Shown piece by piece: positions 35,299 to 43,649 of a DNA stretch of 46,804 nucleotides. The position numbers and the translations under genes are program-made. Position 1 is the stretch's first letter, and the number at the start of each line of letters is the position of its first letter. Below the pieces are notes generated by a model, which did no database searches, had not been told where the DNA came from, and saw only the letters and a program-made list of their open reading frames with translations. The DNA is from Thalassobaculaceae bacterium. GTDB taxonomy: Bacteria > Pseudomonadota > Alphaproteobacteria > Thalassobaculales > Thalassobaculaceae. The DNA is taken from contig JARGOG010000034.1 of NCBI GenBank assembly GCA_029212785.1, positions 1 through 46,804 of the forward strand, given 5' to 3'.

Positions 35299-36606
35299 AT
35301 GGCAGACCTGCGCAGCGACTTCGTCGGCATCAAGTCCCCGAACCCGTTCTGGCTGGCCTCGGCGCCGCCGACCGACAAGGAATACAATGTCGTCCGCGCC
35401 TTCGAGGCCGGTTGGGGCGGGGTGGTGTGGAAGACCCTCGGCCTGGATCCGCATATCGTCAACGTCAACGGCCCGCGCTACGGCGCGGTCTGGGGGGCGG
35501 ACCGCCGGCTGCTCGGCCTCAACAACATCGAGCTGATCACCGACCGGCCGCTACAGACCAACCTCGACGAGATCAAGGCGGTGAAGCGTGCCTGGCCGGA
35601 CCGGGCGGTGGTGGTGTCGCTGATGGTACCCTGCGAGGAGGTCTGCTGGACCGAGATCCTGAAGCAGGTGGAGGATACCGGCGCTGACGGGGTGGAGCTG
35701 AACTTCGGCTGCCCCCACGGCATGTCCGAGCGCGGCATGGGCTCCGCCGTCGGCCAGGTGCCGGAATACATCGAAATGGTCACCCGCTGGTGCAAGCAGA
35801 ACACCCGCATGCCGGTGATCGTTAAGCTGACCCCGAACATCACCGACATCCGCTACCCGGCGCGGGCCGCCCATGCCGGCGGGGCGGATGCGGTGTCGCT
35901 GATCAACACCGTCAGTTCCATCACGTCGGTCGATCTCGACCTGATGGCGCCGGAACCGACGATTGACGGCAAGGGCAGCCATGGCGGCTATTGTGGACCG
36001 GCGGTCAAGCCGATCGCGTTGAACATGGTGGCGGAGATCGCCCGCGACGCGGAGATGGCGGGCCTGCCGATCTCCGGCATCGGTGGCGTGACCACCTGGC
36101 GCGACGCGGCCGAGTTCATGGCCCTGGGGGCGGGCAACGTGCAGGTCTGCACCGCGGTGATGACCTACGGCTTCCGCATCGTGACCGAGATGATCGATGG
36201 CCTGTCGCGCTGGATGGACGCCAAGGGGTATGGGCGCACGAGCGACTTCACTGGCCTCGCCGTGTCGAACGTCACCGACTGGCAGTACCTGAACCTGAAT
36301 TACGTCGCCAAGGCGCGGATCGACCAGGACCTCTGCATCAAGTGCGGGCGCTGTCACATCGCCTGCGAGGACACCTCGCACCAGGCGATCACGGCGGTGA
36401 AGGACGGGCTGCGGCATTTCGAGGTGATCGACGCCGAATGCGTGGCCTGCAATCTCTGCGTCAACGTCTGCCCGGTCGAGGACTGTATCACCATGGAGAA
36501 GCAGCCAGCCGGTACGGTCGACCCACGCACCGGCCGCACCATTGTGGCCGAATACGGCAACTGGACGCAGCATCCGAACAATCCGTCCTCGGTCGCGGCG
36601 GAGTAG
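35299..36606 (+). CDS. preA: NAD-dependent dihydropyrimidine dehydrogenase, catalytic subunit PreA
   Basis: 435 residues: a dihydroorotate-dehydrogenase-like FMN barrel plus a C-terminal ferredoxin domain. The active-site loop NFGCPHGMSERGMG supplies Asn135 and Cys138, the latter matching the catalytic cysteine 671 of mammalian DPD. Two 4Fe-4S motifs follow near residues 345 and 387 (CIKCGRCHIAC and CVACNLCVNVCP). GGAGG lies eight bases before the ATG. It forms an operon with preT. A short hairpin follows its stop. Confidence 0.95.
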   Translation: MADLRSDFVGIKSPNPFWLASAPPTDKEYNVVRAFEAGWGGVVWKTLGLDPHIVNVNGPRYGAVWGADRRLLGLNNIELITDRPLQTNLDEIKAVKRAWPDRAVVVSLMVPCEEVCWTEILKQVEDTGADGVELNFGCPHGMSERGMGSAVGQVPEYIEMVTRWCKQNTRMPVIVKLTPNITDIRYPARAAHAGGADAVSLINTVSSITSVDLDLMAPEPTIDGKGSHGGYCGPAVKPIALNMVAEIARDAEMAGLPISGIGGVTTWRDAAEFMALGAGNVQVCTAVMTYGFRIVTEMIDGLSRWMDAKGYGRTSDFTGLAVSNVTDWQYLNLNYVAKARIDQDLCIKCGRCHIACEDTSHQAITAVKDGLRHFEVIDAECVACNLCVNVCPVEDCITMEKQPAGTVDPRTGRTIVAEYGNWTQHPNNPSSVAAE

Positions 36607-36615
36607 GCGCGTTTA

Positions 36616-36639
36616 ATAAAAGCTGTATCTTGCTTTTAT
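36616..36639. repeat. Inverted repeat ATAAAAGC / GCTTTTAT after preA
   Basis: Perfect 8-bp arms (36616-36623, 36632-36639) with an 8-base spacer, starting ten bases after the preA stop. It lies in the 98-bp gap before the epimerase gene. It could be an attenuating hairpin between preTA and the next two genes, or an operator for them. There is no T-run, so a strong intrinsic terminator is unlikely. Confidence 0.4.
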
Positions 36640-36704
36640 AGCGACGAAGGGGGTAAGCCGGAGTCCGGGAGGCCAGCCGGCCGCCTGCGACCTAAGGAAA
36701 AGCG

Positions 36705-37577
36705 ATGCGACTGCTGTTGACGGGCGGCACCGGCTATATCGGCTCGGTGGTCGCGCGCGATTTGCTGGGCGCCGGGCACGAGGTTCTCGCCCTGGCGCGC
36801 AGCAAGTCGTCCGAGGACAAAGTGACGGCACTGGGATGCCGGCCGGTGTCGGGGAACATGACCGACGCGCAGGTGTGGCTGTCGACGATCGGTGGGGTGG
36901 ATGGTGTGCTGCACCTGGCGGCGACCTTCGACACCGATATGGCCGCCGCCGAGGCGGCCTTCCTCGATGCGCTTGTCGCCTGGGCGTCCGACAGGCCGGC
37001 ACCGCTCCCGCTGGTCTATACCGGCGGCTGCTGGCTCTACGGCGCGGTCGGCGGCACGGCGGCGGTGGAAGGGTCGCCGTTCGATCCGCTGCCGGCCTTC
37101 GCGTTCATGGTCGACCACCGCGCACGGCTCCTGGGCGAGGAGGCCCTGTCCGTCCGCATCGTGCATCCGGCCATGGTTTGGGATGCCGGGGGCGGCACGC
37201 TTGCCGCTTTCCTTTCCGCGGCGTCGCAGGGCGAACCACCGGTCGTGACCGGATCGCTGGAGACCCGATGGCCGATGGTGCATCGCGACGATCTCGCCCG
37301 ACTGTTCCGCCTCGCGATCGAGCGGGGCGAGGGTGGTGCCGACTATCACGGGGTTGGAGAGACCGGCGTTGCGGTCGGCGCCATCGCTGGAGCGATTGCC
37401 CGACGGGCCGCGGCACCCGGTCCGGTGGTGCGGTCGGTCGAAGATGCGATGGCGGCGCTGGGTGACTGGGCGGCCGGCCTGGGTTTGGACCAGACGATGG
37501 ACTGCCCCGGAACCAGACAGGCGCTCGACTGGCGAGCGGAGATGCCCGGCGTGATCGAAGGGATGACCGATGCCTGA
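36705..37577 (+). CDS. NAD(P)-dependent epimerase/dehydratase family protein
   Basis: 290-residue extended/atypical short-chain dehydrogenase. The nucleotide motif TGGTGYIGSVV is at residues 5-15. The usual catalytic YxxxK is hard to find; the HPAMVWDAGGG segment near 155 and FMVDHRARLLGEE near 130 suggest an atypical SDR that may have no epimerase activity. Its ribosome site is AAGGAAAA. The stop overlaps the start of the DMT transporter by eight bases, so the two are coupled. Substrate unknown. Confidence 0.82.
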   Translation: MRLLLTGGTGYIGSVVARDLLGAGHEVLALARSKSSEDKVTALGCRPVSGNMTDAQVWLSTIGGVDGVLHLAATFDTDMAAAEAAFLDALVAWASDRPAPLPLVYTGGCWLYGAVGGTAAVEGSPFDPLPAFAFMVDHRARLLGEEALSVRIVHPAMVWDAGGGTLAAFLSAASQGEPPVVTGSLETRWPMVHRDDLARLFRLAIERGEGGADYHGVGETGVAVGAIAGAIARRAAAPGPVVRSVEDAMAALGDWAAGLGLDQTMDCPGTRQALDWRAEMPGVIEGMTDA

Positions 37578-38484
37578 GGCACCGGACGCAAGGAACGAGG
37601 CACTTAAGGGGCATGCGGCGATGCTGCTCTTCGCCACGCTGATCAGCGGCTCCTTCACCCTCGGCCACCTGACGGCCCCGCATATCGATCCCGGCGCCTT
37701 GACGGCGTTGCGATTCGCCCTGGCGGCGGCGGTGATGGCGGGGGCGATCCTCGCCGGTCGGAAAGGCGAGCGGCAGCTCACCGTGCGCGCACCATGGCGC
37801 TTCCTGGTGCTGGGCGTTCTGCTCGGCTCCTATTTCGTGCTGATGTTCGAGGCGTTGCGGCTGACCGACCCGGTCAGTCTGGCCGCGGTGTTTACGATGA
37901 CGCCGCTGCTGACTGCGCTGTTCGGATTCCTGCTGCTACGCCAGGGCATCAGCCCGCTGGTCGGCGGCAGTCTCTTTTTAGCGGCGAGCGGGGCGGTCTG
38001 GGTCGTGTTCCGAGGCGATGTCGACGCCCTGCTGGCCTTCGATATCGGTACGGGCGAGCTGATCTTCCTCGGCGCCTGCGTGTGCCATGCGATCTACATC
38101 CCGCTGATCACCGTCATGAACCGGGGCGAGAGCGGAAAGCTGTTCACCCTGTGGACCGTGCTCGGCGGCCTGCTGGTGGTCGCGGTCTATGCGTTCCCGG
38201 CGATCCTGCGCACCGACTGGACGACGCTGCCGCCGATCGTCTGGGTGACGGCGGTCTATATCTCGGTCTTCGCCTCGGCGATTACCTTCTTCCTGATGCG
38301 CTACGGCGCGCTGCGTCTGCCGGCGGCCAAGGTCATGGCCTATGGCTACCTGATCCCGAGCGTCGTGATCGTGCTGGAGGGGCTGAGCGGCCACGGCTGG
38401 GTCGCGCCGCCGGTGCTGCTCGGCGTGGCGGCGACGGTCCTGGCGCTGCTGATGCTGGTGCTGAACCGGGACCCGGCGCGGTAG
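37570..38484 (+). CDS. DMT-superfamily (EamA) transporter, second in the window
   Basis: 304 residues with two EamA repeats and about ten transmembrane helices, starting at residue 15. It is translationally coupled to the epimerase-like gene (overlap ATGCCTGA). It may export the product or substrate of that enzyme. Its position downstream of preTA suggests possible co-regulation, but the hairpin and 98-bp gap before the epimerase make this uncertain. A C-rich hairpin follows the gene at 38515. Confidence 0.88.
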   Translation: MPEAPDARNEALKGHAAMLLFATLISGSFTLGHLTAPHIDPGALTALRFALAAAVMAGAILAGRKGERQLTVRAPWRFLVLGVLLGSYFVLMFEALRLTDPVSLAAVFTMTPLLTALFGFLLLRQGISPLVGGSLFLAASGAVWVVFRGDVDALLAFDIGTGELIFLGACVCHAIYIPLITVMNRGESGKLFTLWTVLGGLLVVAVYAFPAILRTDWTTLPPIVWVTAVYISVFASAITFFLMRYGALRLPAAKVMAYGYLIPSVVIVLEGLSGHGWVAPPVLLGVAATVLALLMLVLNRDPAR

Positions 38485-38514
38485 GCGCGCTCCTCCCAAG
38501 CCTCATAAGCCACT

Positions 38515-38533
38515 CCCCGGACCTGTTCCGGGG
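38515..38533. repeat. GC-rich hairpin after the DMT gene
   Basis: CCCCGGA (38515-38521) and TCCGGGG (38527-38533) form a 7-bp stem with a five-base loop, 31 bp after the stop. There is no T-tract, so it is at most a weak terminator or a small intergenic repeat. Confidence 0.3.
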
Positions 38534-38563
38534 CGATCGCCTCCGTGGACACGGGCCTGCGGG

Positions 38564-38959
38564 TCGAAACCGGCGTAAAGCTGCGTGGTCGCCCAGATCC
38601 TTCAACTCTCCTTCGAGCACGTCTCGGATCAGCGGCGCGCCGGCCAGGATCTCGCCGGCGAACAGCCGGGACTCCTGCGGTCGATCGCGCGACATCTCAT
38701 GCTTGCGCCGGATATAGCCGCGGATCTCGTTCAACGGCTCGCCGGCGGGGTCGAGGGCGATCAGCGGCTCCAGCCAGGTCTTCAGCTTGCGGCCGAGCAC
38801 CACGCGGTAGACCTCATCCTTGCTGTCTCGAAATAGTAGATCAGGTTCGGCTTTGACATGGCCACCCCTGCGAAGCCGTTCTGCGCGAAGGTGTTGAGGG
38901 CGGAGGCGAGGATCTTGTCCTCCTGGATACGGGTACGTCGGCGGGTTTCTGCGGCGCGG
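38564..38959 (-). pseudogene. Decayed partial copy of the rutR gene
   Basis: This stretch matches the intact rutR at 40052-40570 over most of its length and reads in pieces as EPLNEIRGYIRRK and RLFAGEILAGAPLIRDV. Visible lesions: an 89-bp deletion between two CCAGATC repeats (join at 38593-38599; repeats at 40081 and 40170 in the intact copy), which shifts the frame; a 2-bp insertion near 38826; a 27-bp deletion inside the HTH; a 9-10 bp loss near the 5' end; and loss of the start codon and of the last ~36 codons. It cannot encode a repressor. The rest of the gap 38485-39121 shows no other gene. Confidence 0.88.
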
Positions 38960-39121
38960 TAGAGTCGAAGGGGCCGGGCTGGTCGTGCTGGAACGGCATC
39001 AATGGATCACTGTGCCTGGATCCGATGCGCTTCCAGTCACTGACACGGTTCGAGATGTGGAGGTCAAAAGCAAATTCATGCCAAGATGTCGGGAGTGAGC
39101 GCGTGGGCCATAAGGTGCAAG

Positions 39122-39901
39122 ATGACGGTGACCGCTGAGGCGAAACAATTCGCGACAGATCCAGTCCTGGAGTTCCACAGAGGCGCACTCCCGCTGTCGC
39201 TGATCGAGCGGCTGGACGGGTTAATCGACAAGACGTTGTCTCTGCGCAAACAACCGGCAGGTGATGGGACGGACGAAGTCTGGGCGATCACGGTGAGCCA
39301 TCTCATGCGGCTCGGTGTTATGAAAGAGCCGGACCAACTCCTCGGCTTCCTCCGCGATACGGCCCTGGCGGATCGATGTCGGGAACTGCTCGGTGGTGAT
39401 GTCGTCGTTTCAGTTGATGGGACGTTCCTAAGGGACTTTCAGCCAAGCCGTCGCTCAGTGCCGGCACCGTTCCATTTCGACGCCTATGTGATGGGGGCAT
39501 CGGTGCCGATGCTGAACGTCTGGGTGCCGCTCAGTGATGTAGGAGAACGTGCGCCAGGCCTGACCATGGCGAAGAGGGCGTTTTGGCCGGAACCATATTG
39601 GCAGCGCGTGCTCGATACGGTGGATGAGGACGGCATGTTCCCACGCGGGTCGCGAGCTGATCTGATGCACACCTATGAGGAACTGATGGCCTTCTGCCGC
39701 GCCGACGAAGAACCGGCCATGTGGTCGCCGGTTCTCAGCCGCGGAGATGTGATGATTTTCGACCATCAGCGCATGCATGGAACGCAATTGGATATCGAGG
39801 ACCCGCTTCCAAGAAGATCGATCGAGATCCGCGTGATTTCGACGGAGAGAGAGCGATGGTTGAAAGGGATCGGCAGGCCGTTGACGTTCATGCCGCTCTG
39901 A
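39122..39901 (+). CDS. PhyH-like (phytanoyl-CoA dioxygenase superfamily) protein
   Basis: 259 residues from ATG 39122, six bases after AAGG; the ATG at 39086 has no ribosome site. A Fe(II)/2-oxoglutarate dioxygenase pattern is visible: HFDAY near residue 117 (HxD), then the distal histidine in FDHQRMHGTQ near 225 and an arginine in RRSIEIRVIS. The middle part VWVPLSDVGERAPGLTMAKR is typical of the fold. The GC content and codon use look lower than the neighbours. It lies between the broken and the intact rutR copies, so it probably arrived by transfer. Substrate unknown. Confidence 0.72.
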   Translation: MTVTAEAKQFATDPVLEFHRGALPLSLIERLDGLIDKTLSLRKQPAGDGTDEVWAITVSHLMRLGVMKEPDQLLGFLRDTALADRCRELLGGDVVVSVDGTFLRDFQPSRRSVPAPFHFDAYVMGASVPMLNVWVPLSDVGERAPGLTMAKRAFWPEPYWQRVLDTVDEDGMFPRGSRADLMHTYEELMAFCRADEEPAMWSPVLSRGDVMIFDHQRMHGTQLDIEDPLPRRSIEIRVISTERERWLKGIGRPLTFMPL

Positions 39902-39942
39902 CGTGACGCGTCCATGGTGCCGGCGACCATAATCAGGGATGC

Positions 39943-40575
39943 TTACCGGGGCGTCAGCCCGCCGATAATCACCGTATCGAAGAAAGCGGTCGCTTCCTTG
40001 TACCGGTCGTCTTCGCTGACCGACCCGCCCAAAACCGCTCGGACCTGGACATCGAAATCGGCGTAATGCTGCGTGGTCGCCCAGATCGCGAAGATCAGGT
40101 GATACGGGTCGTGCGGCGCGAGTTTACCGTCGGCCACCCACTGGCGGATCACGGCGACCTTCTCGTCGACCAGATCCTTCAACTCTCCTTCGAGCACGTC
40201 TCGGATCAGCGGCGCGCCGGCCAGGATCTCGCCGGCGAACAGCCGGGACTCCTGCGGGCGATCGCGCGACATCTCGAGCTTGCGCCGGATATAGCCGCGG
40301 ATCTCGTTCAACGGCTCGCCGGCCGGATCGAGGGCGATCAGCGGCTCCAGCCAGGTCTCCAGCGTGCGGCCGAGCACCGCGCGGTAGACCTCCTCCTTGC
40401 TGTCGAAATAATAGATCAGGTTCGGTTTCGACATGCCGGCCCCGGCGGCGATCCCGTCCAGGGTCGTGCCGGCGAACCCGTTCTGGGCGAAGGCATTGAG
40501 TGCGGCGGCGAGGATCTGGCTTTCCTTCTCCACCTGGATGCGGGTACGTCGTCGGGTTTCTGCGGCGCGGGCCAT
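39943..40575 (-). CDS. rutR: TetR-family regulator of pyrimidine catabolism, RutR type
   Basis: 210 residues, close to the 212 of E. coli RutR. The HTH spans about 20-65 (ILAAALNAFAQNGFAGTTLDGIAAGAGMSKPNLIYYFDSKEE in two turns), and the C-terminal ligand domain carries ESRLFAGEILAGAPLI and ATTQHYADFDVQVRAVLG, both RutR-like. RutR is released from DNA by uracil/thymine. Matching palindromes TTGACCAnnTGGTCAA lie upstream of pydC and preT here. ATG 40575 gives the family start. A decayed copy lies 1.4 kb away. It is divergent from pydC and may control its own promoter. Confidence 0.9.
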   Translation of the reverse strand: MARAAETRRRTRIQVEKESQILAAALNAFAQNGFAGTTLDGIAAGAGMSKPNLIYYFDSKEEVYRAVLGRTLETWLEPLIALDPAGEPLNEIRGYIRRKLEMSRDRPQESRLFAGEILAGAPLIRDVLEGELKDLVDEKVAVIRQWVADGKLAPHDPYHLIFAIWATTQHYADFDVQVRAVLGGSVSEDDRYKEATAFFDTVIIGGLTPR

Positions 40576-40700
40576 GGGCTTCCGGTTCAATTCCTGATGT
40601 GGGTCCACTAACCCGTATGCGCATGATTTTGCACAAAAAGTGGGCATCTAGCGTATAAACTATGACCTTGACCGACGTCGATGGCCTGATAGCCTAGTTT

Positions 40701-40716
40701 TTGACCATTTGGTCAA
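40701..40716. promoter_or_regulatory. RutR-type operator (perfect palindrome) upstream of pydC and rutR
   Basis: TTGACCATTTGGTCAA is a perfect palindrome identical to the RutR consensus TTGACCAnnTGGTCAA. It lies 136 bp before the pydC ATG and 126 bp before the rutR ATG, in the divergent gap. It should control the pydC-hydA-ABC operon and probably rutR itself. A related imperfect site lies before preT. Confidence 0.88.
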
Positions 40717-40851
40717 GGTCACTTCGATTACAGGCGGAAGTCGCGCGGCCCGCAACCCTATAGGCGGGTGGGTCTCCGAGCAGGGGGCACCCGTCAGGTT
40801 GGCCCTCACACGGGCGGGCGGACTCCCGGAAGCAAAATTAGGGAGTCGGGA

Positions 40852-42099
40852 ATGTCGACAGCCAGCAACCTGCGGATCAACGGCGATCGGCTGTGGGACA
40901 GCCTGATGGAGATGGCGAAGATCGGCCCCGGCATCGCCGGCGGCAACAACCGCCAAACCCTGACGGATGAGGACGCCGAGGGCCGCGCCCTGTTCCAGAA
41001 ATGGTGCGAGGCCGAGGGCTGCACCATGGGCGTCGACAAGGCCGGCAACATGTTCTTCCGGCGCGAGGGCAGTGATCCCGCCGCGCTGCCGGTCTATGTG
41101 GGCAGTCACCTCGATACCCAGCCGACCGGCGGCAAGTATGATGGCGTGCTCGGGGTGCTCGGCGCGCTGGAGGTCATCCGCACGCTGAATGAGGCGGGGG
41201 TGAAGACCAAACATCCGATCGTGGTCGTCAACTGGACCAACGAGGAGGGGACCCGCTTCGCCCCGGCGATGATGGCGTCGGGCGTATTCGCCGGCATCCA
41301 CACCCTGGACTGGGCCTATGCCCGCACCGACCGCGAGGGCAAGAGCTTCGGCGACGAGTTGAAGCGTATCGGCTGGCTCGGCGACGAGGAGGTCGGCGCC
41401 CGCAGGATGAAGGCCTTCTTCGAGCTGCATATCGAGCAGGGACCGATCCTGGAGGCCGAGGGCAAGGATATCGGCGTGGTCACCCATGGCCAGGGGCTGA
41501 GCTGGTTGCAGTTCACCGTCACCGGCAAGGAGAGCCACACCGGTTCCACGCCGATGCCGATGCGGGTGAATGCCGGGCTCGGCATGGCGCGGATCACCCA
41601 ACTGGTCGACGAGATCGCCTGGAGCCACGCGCCGGATGCGGTCGGCGCCATCGGCCATTGCGAGGTCTATCCGAACTCCCGCAACATCATTCCCGGCCGC
41701 TCGGTCTTCACCGTCGATTTCCGTTCGCCCAACAAGGCGATCATCGAGGATATGGAAGCCCGCCTGAAGGCCGGCGCGCAGAAGATCTGCGACGAGATCG
41801 GCCTGACCCTGGAGGTCGAGAAGGTCGGCGGCTTCGATCCGGTCGAGTTCGACGAAGGCTGCGTGACGATGATCCGCTCGGCGGCGGAACGGCTCGGCTA
41901 CAGCCACCGCAACCTGGTCTCCGGCGCCGGCCACGACGCCTGCTGGGTCAACCGGGTGGCGCCGACCGCGATGGTCATGTGCCCCTGCGTCGACGGGTTG
42001 AGCCACAACGAGGCCGAGGAGATCTCCCCCGACTGGGCGCGGGCCGGCACCGACGTGCTGTTCCAGGCGGTGGTCGAGGCGGCGGAGATCGTCTCTTGA
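40852..42099 (+). CDS. pydC: Zn-dependent N-carbamoyl amidohydrolase (beta-ureidopropionase / N-carbamoyl-beta-alanine type)
   Basis: 415-residue M20/hydantoinase-carbamoylase protein. Metal ligands are visible in VGSHLDTQPTGG (His, Asp), the bridging acid pair in NWTNEEGTRF and FELHIEQGPILE, and later GAGHDACW and LSHNEAEE. It cleaves N-carbamoyl-beta-alanine or its 2-methyl form to the beta-amino acid, CO2 and ammonia, the third step of the reductive pathway. Alone the family could also be an allantoate hydrolase or L-carbamoylase; hydA next door and RutR upstream settle the role. ATG follows GGGAG. A 40-bp gap leads to hydA. Confidence 0.9.
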   Translation: MSTASNLRINGDRLWDSLMEMAKIGPGIAGGNNRQTLTDEDAEGRALFQKWCEAEGCTMGVDKAGNMFFRREGSDPAALPVYVGSHLDTQPTGGKYDGVLGVLGALEVIRTLNEAGVKTKHPIVVVNWTNEEGTRFAPAMMASGVFAGIHTLDWAYARTDREGKSFGDELKRIGWLGDEEVGARRMKAFFELHIEQGPILEAEGKDIGVVTHGQGLSWLQFTVTGKESHTGSTPMPMRVNAGLGMARITQLVDEIAWSHAPDAVGAIGHCEVYPNSRNIIPGRSVFTVDFRSPNKAIIEDMEARLKAGAQKICDEIGLTLEVEKVGGFDPVEFDEGCVTMIRSAAERLGYSHRNLVSGAGHDACWVNRVAPTAMVMCPCVDGLSHNEAEEISPDWARAGTDVLFQAVVEAAEIVS

Positions 42100-42139
42100 A
42101 ATAACATCCGAATAACAGGGACGGGCAGAGGAGGAGAAG

Positions 42140-43597
42140 ATGGCGAGCAAGGTGATCAAGGGCGGGACCATCGTCACCGCCGACCTGACCTTCGAGGCGG
42201 ATGTCCTGGTCGAAGGGGGCAAGATCACGGCCGTGGGGCCGAATCTGTCCGGTGACGAGGTGCTGGACGCCGCCGGCTGCTATGTCATGCCGGGTGGCAT
42301 CGACCCGCACACCCATATGGAAATGCCCTTCATGGGCACCTATTCCGCCGACGATTTCGAGAGCGGCACCCGTGCCGGCCTGTCCGGCGGCACCACCATG
42401 GTCGTCGATTTCTGCCTGCCGGCGCCGGGCCAGTCGCTGCTGGAGGCGATGCAGGCCTGGGACAACAAGTCGTCCAAGGCCTGTGCCGACTATTCCTTCC
42501 ACATGGCCATCACCTGGTGGGGCGAGCAGGTCTGGAAGGAGATGGAGACGGTGGTCGATCGCGGCATCACCACCTTCAAGCACTTCATGGCCTACAAGGG
42601 CGCGCTGATGATCGACGACGACGAGATGTACTCGTCGTTTCAGCGCTGCGCCGATCTGGGCGCCATGCCGCTGGTCCATGCCGAGAACGGCGATGTCGTC
42701 GCCCATCTCCAGGCCAAGCTGATGGCCGAGGGCAATACCGGTCCGGAGGCGCATGCCTATTCGCGCCCGCCGGAAGTGGAAGGCGAGGCGGCGAACCGCG
42801 CCATCATGATCGCCGACATGGCGGGTGTGCCGCTCTACATCGTCCACGTCTCCTGCGAGCAGGCCCATGAGGCGATCCGCCGGGCCCGGCAGAAGGGGAT
42901 GCGGATCTTCGGCGAGCCGCTGATCCAGCATCTGGTGCTGGACGAGAGCGAGTATCAGCATCCGGACTGGGACCACGCGGCCCGTCGGGTGATGTCGCCG
43001 CCGTTCCGCTCCAAGCTGCATCAGGACGGGCTCTGGGCCGGGCTCGCCGCCGGCAGCCTGCAGGTGGTGGCGACCGACCACTGCGCCTTCACCACCGACC
43101 AGAAGCGCTACGGCGTCGGCGACTTCACCCAGATCCCGAACGGCACCGGCGGTCTGGAAGACCGGATGCCGGTGCTGTGGAGCCGGGGGGTGAATACCGG
43201 CCGGCTGACCATGAACGAGTTCGTGGCCGTCACCTCCACCAACATCGCCAAGATCCTGAACATGTACCCGCGCAAGGGCGCGATCCGCGAAGGCTCCGAC
43301 GCCGATATCGTGGTGTGGGACCCGAAGCGTTCGAAGACGATCTCCGCCGGCAACCAGCAGTCGGTGATCGACTACAATGTGTTCGAGGGAATCGAGGTCA
43401 CCGGCCTGCCGCGCTTCACCCTGACCCGCGGCGAGGTCGCCGTGGTGGAGACCGAGGTGAAGGCAAAGCCGGGCCATGGCGAATTCGTGAAGCGCCCGTC
43501 CAATCCGGCGCCGAACCGGGCGCTGTCCACCTGGAAAGAGATCACCGCCCCGCGCAAGGTGATCCGCGACCCGGCCAAGATGCCGGCCGGCGTCTGA
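42140..43597 (+). CDS. hydA: Dihydropyrimidinase
   Basis: 485-residue amidohydrolase. The dizinc site is visible: His57 and His59 in DPHTHMEM, carbamylated Lys147 in FKHFMAYKG, with substrate-binding Tyr152 five residues later, VHAENGD near 190, VHVSCEQAHEAI near 240 and TDHCAF near 317. It opens 5,6-dihydrouracil or dihydrothymine to the N-carbamoyl acid, the second pathway step. It follows pydC and precedes the ABC transporter genes, behind a GAGGAGG ribosome site. Confidence 0.95.
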   Translation: MASKVIKGGTIVTADLTFEADVLVEGGKITAVGPNLSGDEVLDAAGCYVMPGGIDPHTHMEMPFMGTYSADDFESGTRAGLSGGTTMVVDFCLPAPGQSLLEAMQAWDNKSSKACADYSFHMAITWWGEQVWKEMETVVDRGITTFKHFMAYKGALMIDDDEMYSSFQRCADLGAMPLVHAENGDVVAHLQAKLMAEGNTGPEAHAYSRPPEVEGEAANRAIMIADMAGVPLYIVHVSCEQAHEAIRRARQKGMRIFGEPLIQHLVLDESEYQHPDWDHAARRVMSPPFRSKLHQDGLWAGLAAGSLQVVATDHCAFTTDQKRYGVGDFTQIPNGTGGLEDRMPVLWSRGVNTGRLTMNEFVAVTSTNIAKILNMYPRKGAIREGSDADIVVWDPKRSKTISAGNQQSVIDYNVFEGIEVTGLPRFTLTRGEVAVVETEVKAKPGHGEFVKRPSNPAPNRALSTWKEITAPRKVIRDPAKMPAGV

Positions 43598-43649
43598 ACC
43601 GGCGGCAACGCCGAGAATACGCCGCCAAAACGCCGAGGAGGGCGTCCGC

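Noticed and set aside
40668-40674. Extra RutR half-site TTGACCG upstream of rutR
   Set aside because: Only one half with a mismatch and no second half at the right distance.
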